From Actinomycetales bacterium (GTDB lineage Bacteria; Actinomycetota; Actinomycetes; Actinomycetales; Dermatophilaceae), in NCBI GenBank assembly GCA_016715285.1, contig JADKAO010000005.1, forward strand, positions 62,001 to 126,000: DNA of 64,000 bases, read 5' to 3'. Both the position numbers and the translations under genes were made by a program. Below, one piece after another: positions 36,184 to 45,283 of this stretch. The number at the start of each line of letters is the position of its first letter. Positions within the stretch are counted from its first letter, which is position 1. A model generated the notes under the pieces. That model searched no databases. It saw only the letters and a list, made by a program, of their open reading frames with translations, and had not been told where the DNA came from.

Positions 36184-37773
36184 TTAGAACGCGTCGGTCG
36201 GAACGTAAACGCCCCAGACCTCACGCAGCGCGTGCGCGACCTCGCCACCGGTGGCGCGGAGCTTGAGAGCTTCGCGCATCGGGTAAAGGACGTTGTCCGT
36301 GCCGCGGGCCGCATCTTGCATCGCCTTGAGTGCGGCTTTGACGGCGTCGTTGTCGCGCTCAGCGCGGAGCGTCGCGAGACGGGCCTTCTGCTCACTCTCA
36401 ATCGCGGGGTCGACCCGCAGCGGGTCGTACTCCTCTTCGACGTCAATCGTGAACTTGTTGACGCCGACAATGGTGCGCTCGGAGTTGTCAATCTCCAGAG
36501 CGACGCGGTATGCCGACCGCTCGATTTCGCTCTTCTGGAAGCCCTGCTCGATCGCGCGGACCGCGCCACCGCGGTCTTCGACCGCCTGGATGAGCTCGTC
36601 GATGGCCGTCTCGAGTTCGTCGGTCATCGCCTCGATGACGTAGGAGCCAGCGAACGGGTCGACGGTCTTGCACACATCGGTCTCGTAGGCGATGACCTGC
36701 TGGGTGCGCAAAGCAAGTCGAGCGGCCTTCTCGGTCGGGAGCGCGATGGCCTCGTCAAACGAGTTGGTGTGCAGGGACTGTGTGCCACCGAGGACCGCGC
36801 CGAGGCCCTGCAGGGCCACCCGGACGAGGTTGACCTCAGGCTGCTGGGCCGTGAGCTGCACGCCAGCGGTCTGGGTGTGGAAGCGCAGCATCATCGACTT
36901 GGGGTTTTTGGCACCAAACTCGTCGCGCATGATCCGGGCCCAAATCCGGCGGGCGGCCCGGAATTTGGCGACTTCCTCAAGCAGCGTCGTACGAGCGACG
37001 AAGAAGAACGACAGCCGGGGCGCAAAGTCGTCAACGTCAAGTCCAGCGGCGATGGCGGCCCGGACGTATTCCTTGGCGTTGGCCAGCGTGAAGGCGATCT
37101 CCTGCGCGGGCGTGGCGCCAGCCTCGGCCATGTGGTAACCCGAGATGGAGATCGTGTTCCATCGCGGCATTTCGTTGTGGCAGTAGGCAAAAATGTCGGA
37201 GATGAGCCGCAGCGACTCCTTCGGCGGGTAGATGTACGTGCCGCGGGCGATGTACTCCTTGAGCACGTCGTTCTGGATCGTGCCGGTGAGCTTGTCACCC
37301 GAGATTCCCTGCTCCTCGGCGACGAGCTGATAAAGCAGCAGCAGCGTCGAGCCAGGGGCGTTGATCGTCATCGACGTCGAGATCTTGTCGAGCGGCAGGC
37401 CGTTGAACAGCACCCGCATGTCATCGATCGAGTCGACCGCGACACCGACCTTGCCGACCTCACCCGAGGAGATCGCCTCGTCTGAGTCGTAACCCATTTG
37501 GGTCGGCAGGTCGAAAGCGACCGACAGACCCCCGGTCCCCGCCTTCACGAGCTGCAAGTAGCGCTCGTTGGACTCCTTGGCGGTGCCGAACCCGGCATAC
37601 TGCCGCATCGTCCACGGCTTGCCGGTGTACATCGTGGGGTAGACACCCCGGGTGAAGGGATATGAACCCGGCGCCCCCAGGGACGTCTCGGGATCAAAGG
37701 CGCAGAGGTCCCCCGCGGCATACACCTGTTTGATCGGAAGGTCGGACTCGGAGCGCGCGACAGCATCGGCCAT
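36184..37773 (-). CDS. Acyl-CoA mutase large subunit (methylmalonyl-CoA mutase type, no B12 domain)
   Basis: Carbon-skeleton rearrangement of an acyl-CoA by adenosylcobalamin. The 529 residues cover the substrate-binding TIM barrel only: YPTMYTGKPWTMRQYAGFGT (the Tyr of RQYAGF is usual in methylmalonyl-CoA mutases), SVAFDLPTQMGYDSD, then SISGYHMAEAGATPAQEIAF and FVARTTLLEEVAKFRAARRI. The cobalamin-binding domain with DxHxxG is absent, so a separate small subunit is required, which I do not see here. It is convergent with psuK with 21 bases between. Linked in function to the acyl-CoA carboxylases at the left end. Confidence 0.9.
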   Translation of the reverse strand: MADAVARSESDLPIKQVYAAGDLCAFDPETSLGAPGSYPFTRGVYPTMYTGKPWTMRQYAGFGTAKESNERYLQLVKAGTGGLSVAFDLPTQMGYDSDEAISSGEVGKVGVAVDSIDDMRVLFNGLPLDKISTSMTINAPGSTLLLLYQLVAEEQGISGDKLTGTIQNDVLKEYIARGTYIYPPKESLRLISDIFAYCHNEMPRWNTISISGYHMAEAGATPAQEIAFTLANAKEYVRAAIAAGLDVDDFAPRLSFFFVARTTLLEEVAKFRAARRIWARIMRDEFGAKNPKSMMLRFHTQTAGVQLTAQQPEVNLVRVALQGLGAVLGGTQSLHTNSFDEAIALPTEKAARLALRTQQVIAYETDVCKTVDPFAGSYVIEAMTDELETAIDELIQAVEDRGGAVRAIEQGFQKSEIERSAYRVALEIDNSERTIVGVNKFTIDVEEEYDPLRVDPAIESEQKARLATLRAERDNDAVKAALKAMQDAARGTDNVLYPMREALKLRATGGEVAHALREVWGVYVPTDAF

Positions 37774-37901
37774 GGTGGCAGCCTAATGAGCCGAGGTATG
37801 CCGTGGCGCGGGACCATGGTCCAGAACACCCTGGGCGAGCGAAATCCGCGCCGCGCGGGTCTTCGGCCCGATGACCGGTAGCGGGGTGCCACGATGGCGG
37901 T

Positions 37902-38795
37902 ATGACCGCTGCGATCGACATCCAGGGCGTCCGCAAGACCTTCGGCACGACGGTGGCGCTCGACGGGCTCGATCTGCGGGTGCCTGTGGGCGAGGTGCAT
38001 GGCTTCCTTGGCCCCAACGGCTCCGGCAAATCGACAACGATCCGCATCCTGCTCGGGCTGCTGCGGGCTGACGCCGGCCACCTCTCGCTGCTCGGCGGAG
38101 ACCCCTGGTCGGAGGCGCCGACGCTCCACCGGCGCCTCGCCTACGTGCCCGGCGACGTGGACCTGTGGCCCAATCTCACTGGGGGCGAGGCCATCGACCT
38201 CCTCGGGCGGGCGCGCGGGGGCATCGACCCCGCGCGTCGAGACGAACTCATCGAGCGGTTCGAACTCGACCCGACCAAGAAGGGGCGCTCCTACTCCAAA
38301 GGCAACCGCCAAAAGGTCGCGCTCGTCGCGGCGCTGGCCTCCGACGCGGAATTGCTGCTGCTCGACGAACCGACCTCAGGCCTGGACCCCCTCATGGAGC
38401 GGCAGTTCACCGAGGTCATCCGCGCCGGTCACCGCGAGGGCCAGACGGTGCTCCTGTCGAGTCACATCCTCAGCGAGGTCGAGGCCCTCTGCGATCACGT
38501 GAGCATCATCAAGGCCGGGAAAGTCGTCGAGACCGGCACCTTGGCCGACCTCCGTCACCTCACGCGCACCCAAGTCAGCGCCGAGCTCAGGTATGCCGTG
38601 CCCGCCGACCTTCGTTCTCTCCCCGGCGTTCACGACCTCGTCGTCGAGGGGCACAAGCTGGCCTGTCAGGTCGACGACAGTGGGATGACGCCGCTGCTCG
38701 CGCGCCTGGCCGAGGTCGGGGTGGTGTCACTGGTGAGCAGTCCGCCGACTCTCGAGGAGCTCTTCCTGCGGCATTACGACACTGAGACCCCGTGA
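37902..38795 (+). CDS. ABC exporter ATP-binding protein
   Basis: Single ATPase domain of 297 residues: Walker A LGPNGSGKSTTIRIL near 40, signature YSKGNRQKVALVAALAS near 135 (SKGN rather than SGGQ, as in ABC-2 exporters), Walker B LLLLDEPTSGLDPL near 155 and H-loop LLSSHIL near 190. The final 80 residues form the C-terminal domain typical of DrrA-like exporters. The downstream permease gene overlaps by four bases. Confidence 0.92.
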   Translation: MTAAIDIQGVRKTFGTTVALDGLDLRVPVGEVHGFLGPNGSGKSTTIRILLGLLRADAGHLSLLGGDPWSEAPTLHRRLAYVPGDVDLWPNLTGGEAIDLLGRARGGIDPARRDELIERFELDPTKKGRSYSKGNRQKVALVAALASDAELLLLDEPTSGLDPLMERQFTEVIRAGHREGQTVLLSSHILSEVEALCDHVSIIKAGKVVETGTLADLRHLTRTQVSAELRYAVPADLRSLPGVHDLVVEGHKLACQVDDSGMTPLLARLAEVGVVSLVSSPPTLEELFLRHYDTETP

Positions 38796-40408
38796 TGGCG
38801 GGCGCGATGACCCTCGAAGGGCTGCCCCTGCTCGCCAAGCTGGCGGTGCGACGCAACTGGCTCTTTTGGACGATCTGGATCTTCGTCTTGTGGCTGACCA
38901 CCGTGGCGACCGTGGCGGCATACGAGCGGGTCGTTCCCCCGGGAGCCAACGTGCAGGTGACGATGGCCGCGCTGGGTGGCAACCCAACCATGCGCGCCAT
39001 GCTCGGCCCGCCGTTTGACCTGCTCACCGCTGGCGGTTTCACGATGTGGCGCGTCGGCACCTTCGTTGCGGCGGCTGCGGCCGCGATGGCCGCGCTCGGC
39101 GTGATCCGCGCGACCCGCGCCGAGGAGGAAGACGGCCGGATCGAGATGCTGCGGGCAGGGGCGATTGGTCGACACGCGCCGCTGGCGGCTGCTATCTCCG
39201 TGGCGAGTGCGGCGTGTCTTCTCTTGGCGGTGCTCATTGCTGTCGCTATGGCCAAGACGGCTCCCCCCGCCTTCGGGGCGCTGGTCACGGGGCTCGGGAT
39301 CGGGCTCGTCGCGTTCGTGTTCGTCGGTGTCGGCGCAGTGGCCGCGCAGTTGTCGGAGTCCGCGCGCGCGGCTCGGGGCGTCGCGCTGGGAGCGCTCGGC
39401 ACGGCATACCTCGTCCGTGCCGTGGCCGATGGTTCCTCGGAGTCCTCACCGCTGCGCTCGCTCAACTGGCTCTCGCCCCTGGACTGGGCTGCGCTCGCGC
39501 GCCCGTATGCCGGGGAGCGGCTGTGGGTGCTCGCCCTGCCGCTGCTCTTGGGGCTGGTGCTGATCCGGGTCGCGTTCGTGTTGGAAGACCGGCGCGACCA
39601 CGGCGCGGGGGTGCGGTCATCGCGTCCTGGCCCAGCGACGGCTGCTGCTGGATTGTCCTCAGCCCGGGGCCTCGCAATGCGGCTGCAGCGCGGGACGCTC
39701 ATCGGGTGGACAGTCGGGATCGTTGTCTTCGGGCTGGCGCTCGGCTCGCTGTCGGACAGCTTCGGGACGATGCTGCAGGACACTCCGGATCTTGCGGAGA
39801 TGTTCAAGCGGATGGGCGGCGGGGCGCAGGTCATGCGGGATGCGTTCTATACCGCGATGATCGGAATCCTGGTGGTCGTGTTGGCGATGCTCGGGGTGTC
39901 CTTGCTTGGTCGCTTGCGACGCGAAGAAGAAGTCGGTCACGCGGAGGCGCTGCTGGCAACGAGCATCTCTCGCAAGGAGTTTGCGCTGAGTTATCTCGTG
40001 CCCGCGGTCGTCGCGCCGACCGTGTTGTGCGCAGTAGCTGGAGGGCTGCTTGCCGTCACTGAGGCGCTGGGCGGCGGTGGCGCTGGGGTCGTCGTTGAGA
40101 TGGCGGGCGCGGCCCTGGCCATGACGCCCGGGATCTGGCTCGTCGTCGGGCTCGCGATGATGCTGCATGGGTGGGCGCCGCGATGGGTCGGCCTCGGCTG
40201 GGCGGTCGTCGGGTGGTCGCTGTTTGTCGTGTGGATCGGTGAAATCCTCAACCTGCCGTCCTGGCTGCTCAAGCTCACGCCCTTTGCTGGCCTGCCCCGG
40301 TTGCCGGTCGACTCGATGAACTGGACGCCGGTGCTCGTCGAGACAGTGGTGGCGGTGGCGCTCATGGTCATCGGGGTGGTCGGCTACCGCCGCCGCGACA
40401 TCGGCTAA
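38792..40408 (+). CDS. ABC exporter permease (two-module, about 12 helices)
   Basis: Membrane subunit of 538 residues with two repeated six-helix modules (about 20-270 and 290-535), a layout seen in actinobacterial polyketide/antibiotic-type exporters. Each module has a gating-helix loop: RATRAEEEDGRIEMLRAGAI in the first and GRLRREEEVGHAEALLATSI in the second, the EExGRxE-like coupling motif for the ATPase. Starts at GTG 38792 or ATG 38795. It ends 19 bases before the hairpin at 40428. The cargo is unknown. Confidence 0.87.
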   Translation: MMAGAMTLEGLPLLAKLAVRRNWLFWTIWIFVLWLTTVATVAAYERVVPPGANVQVTMAALGGNPTMRAMLGPPFDLLTAGGFTMWRVGTFVAAAAAAMAALGVIRATRAEEEDGRIEMLRAGAIGRHAPLAAAISVASAACLLLAVLIAVAMAKTAPPAFGALVTGLGIGLVAFVFVGVGAVAAQLSESARAARGVALGALGTAYLVRAVADGSSESSPLRSLNWLSPLDWAALARPYAGERLWVLALPLLLGLVLIRVAFVLEDRRDHGAGVRSSRPGPATAAAGLSSARGLAMRLQRGTLIGWTVGIVVFGLALGSLSDSFGTMLQDTPDLAEMFKRMGGGAQVMRDAFYTAMIGILVVVLAMLGVSLLGRLRREEEVGHAEALLATSISRKEFALSYLVPAVVAPTVLCAVAGGLLAVTEALGGGGAGVVVEMAGAALAMTPGIWLVVGLAMMLHGWAPRWVGLGWAVVGWSLFVVWIGEILNLPSWLLKLTPFAGLPRLPVDSMNWTPVLVETVVAVALMVIGVVGYRRRDIG

Positions 40409-40427
40409 GCCCGCCCAGCCCGTTTAG

Positions 40428-40467
40428 GTGTGGTCGAAGTCGGGCTATAGACCGACTTCGACCACAC
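40428..40467. repeat. Perfect 16-bp hairpin, left/downstream flank of the DUF559 gene
   Basis: GTGTGGTCGAAGTCGG (40428-40443) is followed by an eight-base loop and its exact complement (40452-40467). The right arm encodes the last codons of the DUF559 gene, whose stop (40445-40447) lies in the loop. Its first 21 bases recur exactly at 41221-41241 on the other side of the gene. It may serve as bidirectional terminator between the convergent exporter and DUF559 genes, or as an end of a mobile unit. Confidence 0.85.
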
Positions 40468-41219
40468 TCAAGCCACGCCGATTGCCCTGCTGGCGAGTCA
40501 AGAAGGCGTGGGCTTGGCACACCTGATTCATGAATCGCGCTGCATCGGTCCGCAGCCCGAGGACCGGGATCCGAAGGACCGTGCCGTGCTGCATCACGAC
40601 TGAGTTTTGCCGCAATGCGTCGTCCACCATCGCTAGCCCCCAGGTGTGTGCCACCCCGTCGATCTCCACCACGAGGCCGATATCCTCCCACCGCACGTCA
40701 AGGTAGATCCTTCCTCTCGGGCCTCTTTCCAGGGACTGACGAGATGGTTGCGGCAACCAAGAGCGCAGCCTGCCTATCGGAGCTCGCCCACTGAGCTGCC
40801 TGAATTGTGGCGGAGGCTGGCTCAACCCGCGGGATACCCACATCGACAGTTGCTGGCAGGTTGGTCAGTCGCCACACCCGAACCCCGGGCAGACTACGCG
40901 GCCAGCGGGTCGTTGTCGCGGGTACGCAGACATCAATCACGGGAGTTGTGAAGCCACGCATCCCGGCAGCCACCAGGGCAGCGGCTCCCCCGAGCACCGC
41001 ACCACTCCCGCTCTCCCAGACCGCTCGCCACGCGCACGCTTCACCGACGACATCGGGCACCATGGCGACCGTATGCCGTCCCGCAGCCCACCAGGCGCCT
41101 CGCTCAATCTCGGTCCGAATGTGGTCGTGTGTGAGCCCCGCTGCTCGCAAATCACGTCGATGAGCAACACCTCCGTGAGCACGAGCAACTGCTCCAGCGG
41201 CGATGAGCCGCTAGCTCAT
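40445..41219 (-). pseudogene. Degenerate AbiEi-type / DUF559 (Vsr-like endonuclease fold) gene
   Basis: The N-terminal part (IAAGAVARAHGGVAHRRDLR, then AAGLTHDHIRTEIERGAWW) matches the AbiEi-type antitoxin helix domain. The C-terminal part, in another frame, matches DUF559 (RGRIYLDVRWEDIGLVVEID, then GVAHTWG, then VLRIPVLGLR). Three defects are visible. The ATG at 41219 is followed two codons later by TAG. At about 40740 the frame changes from LLVAATIS to LPQPSRQ. The usual stretch of about 60-70 residues between these blocks is missing, so the break looks like a deletion rather than a one-base error. A shortened protein from TTG 41150 cannot be excluded. Related proteins are often multicopy in actinobacteria. 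The gene is framed by near-identical hairpins. Confidence 0.7.
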
Positions 41220-41260
41220 CGTGTGGTCGAAGTCGGGCTATGGCGCGACTTCAGCCACAC
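41201..41260. repeat. Tandem hairpins at the right/upstream flank of the DUF559 gene
   Basis: Two stems sit side by side. The first pairs CGATGAGC (41201-41208) with GCTCATCG (41214-41221) and includes the gene's ATG and TAG. The second pairs 41221-41235 with 41246-41260 (15 bp, one mismatch, one G-T pair). Bases 41221-41241 are identical to 40428-40448 in the same orientation, 793 bases apart. The stem ends 19 bases from the stop of the manC-like gene. Confidence 0.82.
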
Positions 41261-41279
41261 GTTGTCCCAGCGCGGCCGC

Positions 41280-42442
41280 TCAGCGGAGGTCGTCGCGGCC
41301 GAGGTCGGTCAAGCGGTCGACAGCGAGCTTGACGTCTTGGGCGCGCGAGCGCGGCGCGACCAGCAGCGCATCAGGAGTGTCGATGACAACGAGATCCTCG
41401 ACCCCGACCAACACGACGAGGCGACCGGACGCGGCATACGCCAAGCCGGTGGAGTCCAAGCCGAGCACCTGCCCGCCGCGCCGAGTTCTTGACCGCTTCC
41501 GAGCACCTTGACGCCACCAGCGGGCGACCCGGCTCCCGACTCAGCCACCAACTCGGTCAAGAAGTCGAAATCACCCACGTCGTCCCACCCAAAGGTGGCG
41601 GGCACGACCGCAACCCGACCAGCTGCGGCGGCCGGCTCAGCCACCGCGTGGTCAATCGCGATCTTGGTCAACGACGGCCAGACCTCGGCCAGCCGCGAGG
41701 GGTCAGCAGCAATTGCCTCGACGCCCTCAGCCAACTCGGGATGCTCCATCCGCAGCAGATCGAGGAGCACCTGCGCACGCACGACAAACATGCCCGCGTT
41801 CCAGCGATACTCCCCCGTCGCCACGTACCGCGCCGCGGTCTCGGCGTCCGGCTTCTCGACAAACTCCGCCACCGCTCGAGCCGACGGCGCACCATCGACG
41901 CGCAACGGCATACCGGAGCGGATGTAACCAAACCCCGTCGCCGGGTGAGTCGGTTCGATGCCCACCGTGACCAACAGGCCCGTGGATGCGATGGCAACCG
42001 CCTCCCTGATCGCCGCCGCGAAACCAGCCAACCCCGTGATCACGTGATCGGCCGCAAACGACCCGATCACCGCGTCTGGGTCCTGACGCGCGATGACCGC
42101 CGCAGCGAGCGCAATCGCGGGCATCGAATCGCGCGGACTCGGCTCGGCGAGGACCCGCCCCGGGCTCAGCTGCGGCAACTGCCCACGCACCGCATCCGCG
42201 TGCGCGACCCCCGTCACGACGACCACCCGATCGCCCGCGAGCGGACCGAGTCGATCCCAGGTCCCCTGCAGCAAGGTGCGTCCCGTGCCCGTGAGGTCGT
42301 GGAGGAACTTGGGTGCCGACCGGCGCGACAGCGGCCACAGTCGGGTCCCCGCCCCGCCCGCCGGGATCACTGCCCAGAAGTGCGCGATTGGAAGGGTCGG
42401 CTTCAGGTCGCTAGCTGACTTATCGGGGTTTTGATCACTCAC
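41280..42442 (-). pseudogene. manC: Mannose-1-phosphate guanylyltransferase, frameshifted near its 3' end
   Basis: Makes GDP-mannose from GTP and mannose-1-phosphate. From GTG 42442 the frame carries the nucleotidyltransferase signature VIPAGGAGTRLWPLSRRSAP, FLHDLTG, IGSFAADHVI, TGFGYIRSG, EFVEKPDAETA, EYRWNAGMFV and VPATFGWDDVGDF. At about 41465-41485, after VLGSGQELGA, the sense moves to another frame: VLGLDSTGLAYAASGRLVVL, then VGVEDLVVIDTPDALLVAPR, the expected family end, stopping at 41280. The total length is one base short of a multiple of three, consistent with a one-base deletion in a GC-rich stretch. Without it the protein would have about 387 residues and be intact, so a sequencing error is as likely as a real lesion. 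Confidence 0.8.
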
Positions 42443-42546
42443 AGGGGCCACCGTATGCCGTGTTGCGCTGGGAGAGAGGCATCTCACCGCGGTTCGGGGA
42501 CGATGGGCCGTAGAGCGGCCCTATCCCACCCGCTACGGTTGACCCC

Positions 42547-43281
42547 GTGGCCACTCAGACGCTTCTCAAGGGCGAGACGACGGCGCGCCGCACGACCGTG
42601 TTCATGAAGGTTCTCATGGCCTCGACCGGTGCGCTCTTCGTTTTCTACGTCCTCATGCACATGTACGGCAACCTCAAAATCTTCGCTGGGGCAAAGGCGT
42701 TTGACGAGTACGCCGAGCACCTGCGCGAAATGCTGGTGCCGATCCTCCCCTACTCAGGGTTCCTCTGGTTGTTCCGGGTGCTGCTCGTCGTCGCCCTCTT
42801 GGTGCACGCCTACGCGGCGTTCACGCTGTGGAGTCGCGCCAACAGCGCACGCCCCCAGCGGTATGCCGTGAAGTCGGCGGCCAAGGGTGCGGCCCGGTCG
42901 AAGATGATGCGGTGGGGCGGCATCACGCTGCTCACCTGGCTCATCTTCCACCTCGTGCAGTTCACCATTGCCAAGGTCAACTTCAATGGCGCGTTCAGCG
43001 CGGAGGCACTCAAGATCGACGGTCACGCCAGCACCGGCATGCTCGTCGTTGCCAGCTTCAAGCTGTGGTGGGTCGTCCTGATTTACCTCATCGCGCTCGT
43101 GGCGCTGGGCATGCACCTCTTCCACGGCGTGTGGAGCGGTGCGCAAACCCTCGGCTGGACCAACTCCGCCCGTTCACGCAAGCTCGCGCACACCGTCGCC
43201 CACCTCGTGGCTGCGGTCGTCGTGATCGGGTTTGCCGTGCCGCCCCTGGCCATCTTGGCCGGACTCGTGACTGGGAAGTGA
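42547..43281 (+). CDS. sdhC: Succinate dehydrogenase cytochrome b subunit
   Basis: Membrane anchor of complex II, 244 residues with five membrane helices. It is the single-polypeptide, di-haem type found in many actinobacteria and Bacillus. Histidines likely to bind haem occur in LMHMYGNLKIF (about 36), LLVHAYAAF (about 84), FHLVQFTIAK (about 138) and GMHLFHGVWSG (about 190). It starts with GTG; the flavoprotein gene follows seven bases after the stop. First gene of the sdhCAB operon. Confidence 0.9.
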   Translation: MATQTLLKGETTARRTTVFMKVLMASTGALFVFYVLMHMYGNLKIFAGAKAFDEYAEHLREMLVPILPYSGFLWLFRVLLVVALLVHAYAAFTLWSRANSARPQRYAVKSAAKGAARSKMMRWGGITLLTWLIFHLVQFTIAKVNFNGAFSAEALKIDGHASTGMLVVASFKLWWVVLIYLIALVALGMHLFHGVWSGAQTLGWTNSARSRKLAHTVAHLVAAVVVIGFAVPPLAILAGLVTGK

Positions 43282-43288
43282 GTCGACG

Positions 43289-45283
43289 ATGACCATCACC
43301 AACCCTGCTGCCGACACCTTCGGCATGTACACCGTCGGCGACAAGATCGCCGACACCAAGGCGCCTGACACCCCCATCGACAAGATGTGGACGACCCGCA
43401 AGTTCGACGCTGCCTTGGTCAACCCGTCCAACCGGCGCAAGCTGTCGGTCATCATCGTCGGCACTGGCCTCGCCGGTGCGGCGGCTGCGGCCTCACTCGG
43501 TGAGGCGGGCTACAACGTCCAGGTGTTCTTCTACCAGGACAGCGCCCGCCGGGCTCACTCGATCGCCGCCCAGGGCGGCATCAACGCAGCCAAGAACTAC
43601 AACGGCGACGGCGACTCGGTCTACCGGTTGTTCTATGACACGGTCAAGGGTGGCGACTACCGCGCCCGCGAGACCAACGTCTACCGCCTGGCCGAAGTCA
43701 GCGCCAACATCATCGACCAGTGCGTCGCGCAGGGTGTCCCATTCGCTCGCGAATACGGCGGCCTGCTCGACAACCGCTCCTTCGGTGGCACCCAGGTGGC
43801 CCGCACGTTCTACGCCGCGGGTCAGACCGGCCAGCAGCTGCTCATCGGTGCCTATCAGGCGCTCGAGCGTCAGGTCGCCAAGGGCACGGTCAAGGAGTTC
43901 AAGCGGCACGAGATGCTCGAGCTCATCGTCGTCGACGGCCGCGCGCGGGGCATTGTGGCCCGCAACATGGCCACCGGCGAGCTCGAGACCCACCTCGCCG
44001 ACGCGGTCGTCCTCGCCTCTGGTGGATACGGCAACGTCTTCTTCCTCTCGACCAACGCGATGGGCTGCAATGTCACCGCGACGTGGCGGGCACACCGCAA
44101 GGGCGCCTACTTCGGCAACCCCTGCTACACGCAGATTCACCCGACGTGCATCCCCGTCGCCGGTGACTACCAGAGCAAGCTGACCCTCATGTCCGAGTCG
44201 CTCCGCAACGACGGCCGGATTTGGGTGCCCAAGCGCGCCGAGGACTGCGACAAGGACCCGCGCCAGATCCCCGAAGAGGACCGCGACTACTATCTCGAGC
44301 GGATCTATCCGGCATTCGGCAACTTGGTCCCGCGGGACATCGCTTCCCGCCAGGCCAAGAACGTCTGCGACGAAGGTCGCGGAGTTGGCCCCAAGGTCGG
44401 CGACTTCCGCCGCGGCGTCTACCTTGACTTCGCCGAGTCGATCGAGCGACTTGGTCGGGCTGCTATCGAAGAGAAGTACGGCAACCTCTTCGACATGTAC
44501 GCCCAGATCACCGGCGAAAGCCCCTACGAAGTGCCCATGCGCATCTACCCCGCAGTGCACTACACGATGGGCGGCCTCTGGGTCGACTACGACCTGCAGA
44601 CCTCAATCACCGGCCTGTATGCCGCTGGCGAAGCCAACTTCTCCGATCACGGCGCCAACCGCCTCGGGGCTTCATCGCTCATGCAGTGCCTCGGTGACGG
44701 CTACTTCGTCCTGCCCAACACGATCCGCGACTATCTCGCGCATGGGCCGTTCGAGAAGGTCTCCCCGGACGCACCTGAGGTCGCGGCAGCCCTGGCCGCA
44801 GCCAAGGGCCGCATCGACCGCTTGATGTCGGTCAACGGCGACCGGTCGGTGGACTCGTTCCATAAGGAACTCGGCCACATCATGTGGGAGTACTGCGGCA
44901 TGGAGCGCACCGAGGAGGGCCTGCTCAAGGCCATCGGCCTCATCCGCTCGCTCCGTGAAGAGTTCTGGCGCAACGTCCGAGTGCTCGGCTCCGCTGACAC
45001 GCTCAACCAGTCGCTTGAGCGGGCCGGCCGAGTGGCCGACTTCCTCGAGTTGGGCGAGCTCATGTGCATCGACGCGCTCCATCGTCGTGAGTCCTGCGGT
45101 GGCCACTTCCGTGGCGAGTCGCAGACCGAAGACGGCGAGGCACTGCGTCACGACGACGAGTTCCTCTACGTGGCCGCGTGGGAGTTCGCCGGTGGCGAAG
45201 ACGGTGTCTTCGGCACGCCAGTCCTGCACAAGGAAGACCTGGTCTACAAGTCGATCGAGCTGAAGCAGCGGAGCTACAAGTGA
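43289..45283 (+). CDS. sdhA: Succinate dehydrogenase flavoprotein subunit
   Basis: Oxidises succinate to fumarate with covalent FAD. The 664 residues include the dinucleotide fold VIIVGTGLAGAAAAASLGEA near 53, the FAD-His motif in RRAHSIAAQGGINAAKNYNG near 90, HPTCIPVAGDYQSKL near 285 and the active-site/FAD segment AAGEANFSDHGANRLGASSL near 445. The length matches the B-type enzymes (about 640-665, longer than the E. coli type). It overlaps sdhB by four bases (GTGA). Confidence 0.96.
   Translation: MTITNPAADTFGMYTVGDKIADTKAPDTPIDKMWTTRKFDAALVNPSNRRKLSVIIVGTGLAGAAAAASLGEAGYNVQVFFYQDSARRAHSIAAQGGINAAKNYNGDGDSVYRLFYDTVKGGDYRARETNVYRLAEVSANIIDQCVAQGVPFAREYGGLLDNRSFGGTQVARTFYAAGQTGQQLLIGAYQALERQVAKGTVKEFKRHEMLELIVVDGRARGIVARNMATGELETHLADAVVLASGGYGNVFFLSTNAMGCNVTATWRAHRKGAYFGNPCYTQIHPTCIPVAGDYQSKLTLMSESLRNDGRIWVPKRAEDCDKDPRQIPEEDRDYYLERIYPAFGNLVPRDIASRQAKNVCDEGRGVGPKVGDFRRGVYLDFAESIERLGRAAIEEKYGNLFDMYAQITGESPYEVPMRIYPAVHYTMGGLWVDYDLQTSITGLYAAGEANFSDHGANRLGASSLMQCLGDGYFVLPNTIRDYLAHGPFEKVSPDAPEVAAALAAAKGRIDRLMSVNGDRSVDSFHKELGHIMWEYCGMERTEEGLLKAIGLIRSLREEFWRNVRVLGSADTLNQSLERAGRVADFLELGELMCIDALHRRESCGGHFRGESQTEDGEALRHDDEFLYVAAWEFAGGEDGVFGTPVLHKEDLVYKSIELKQRSYK

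Noticed and set aside
36232..37485. A 417-aa plus-strand frame opposite the acyl-CoA mutase
   Set aside because: No recognisable domain; the opposite strand encodes an intact mutase barrel.
40428..41260. Insertion sequence with a transposase
   Set aside because: No DDE, HUH or tyrosine-type transposase motif; the only gene is AbiEi/DUF559-like, and no short target duplication outside the hairpins is evident.
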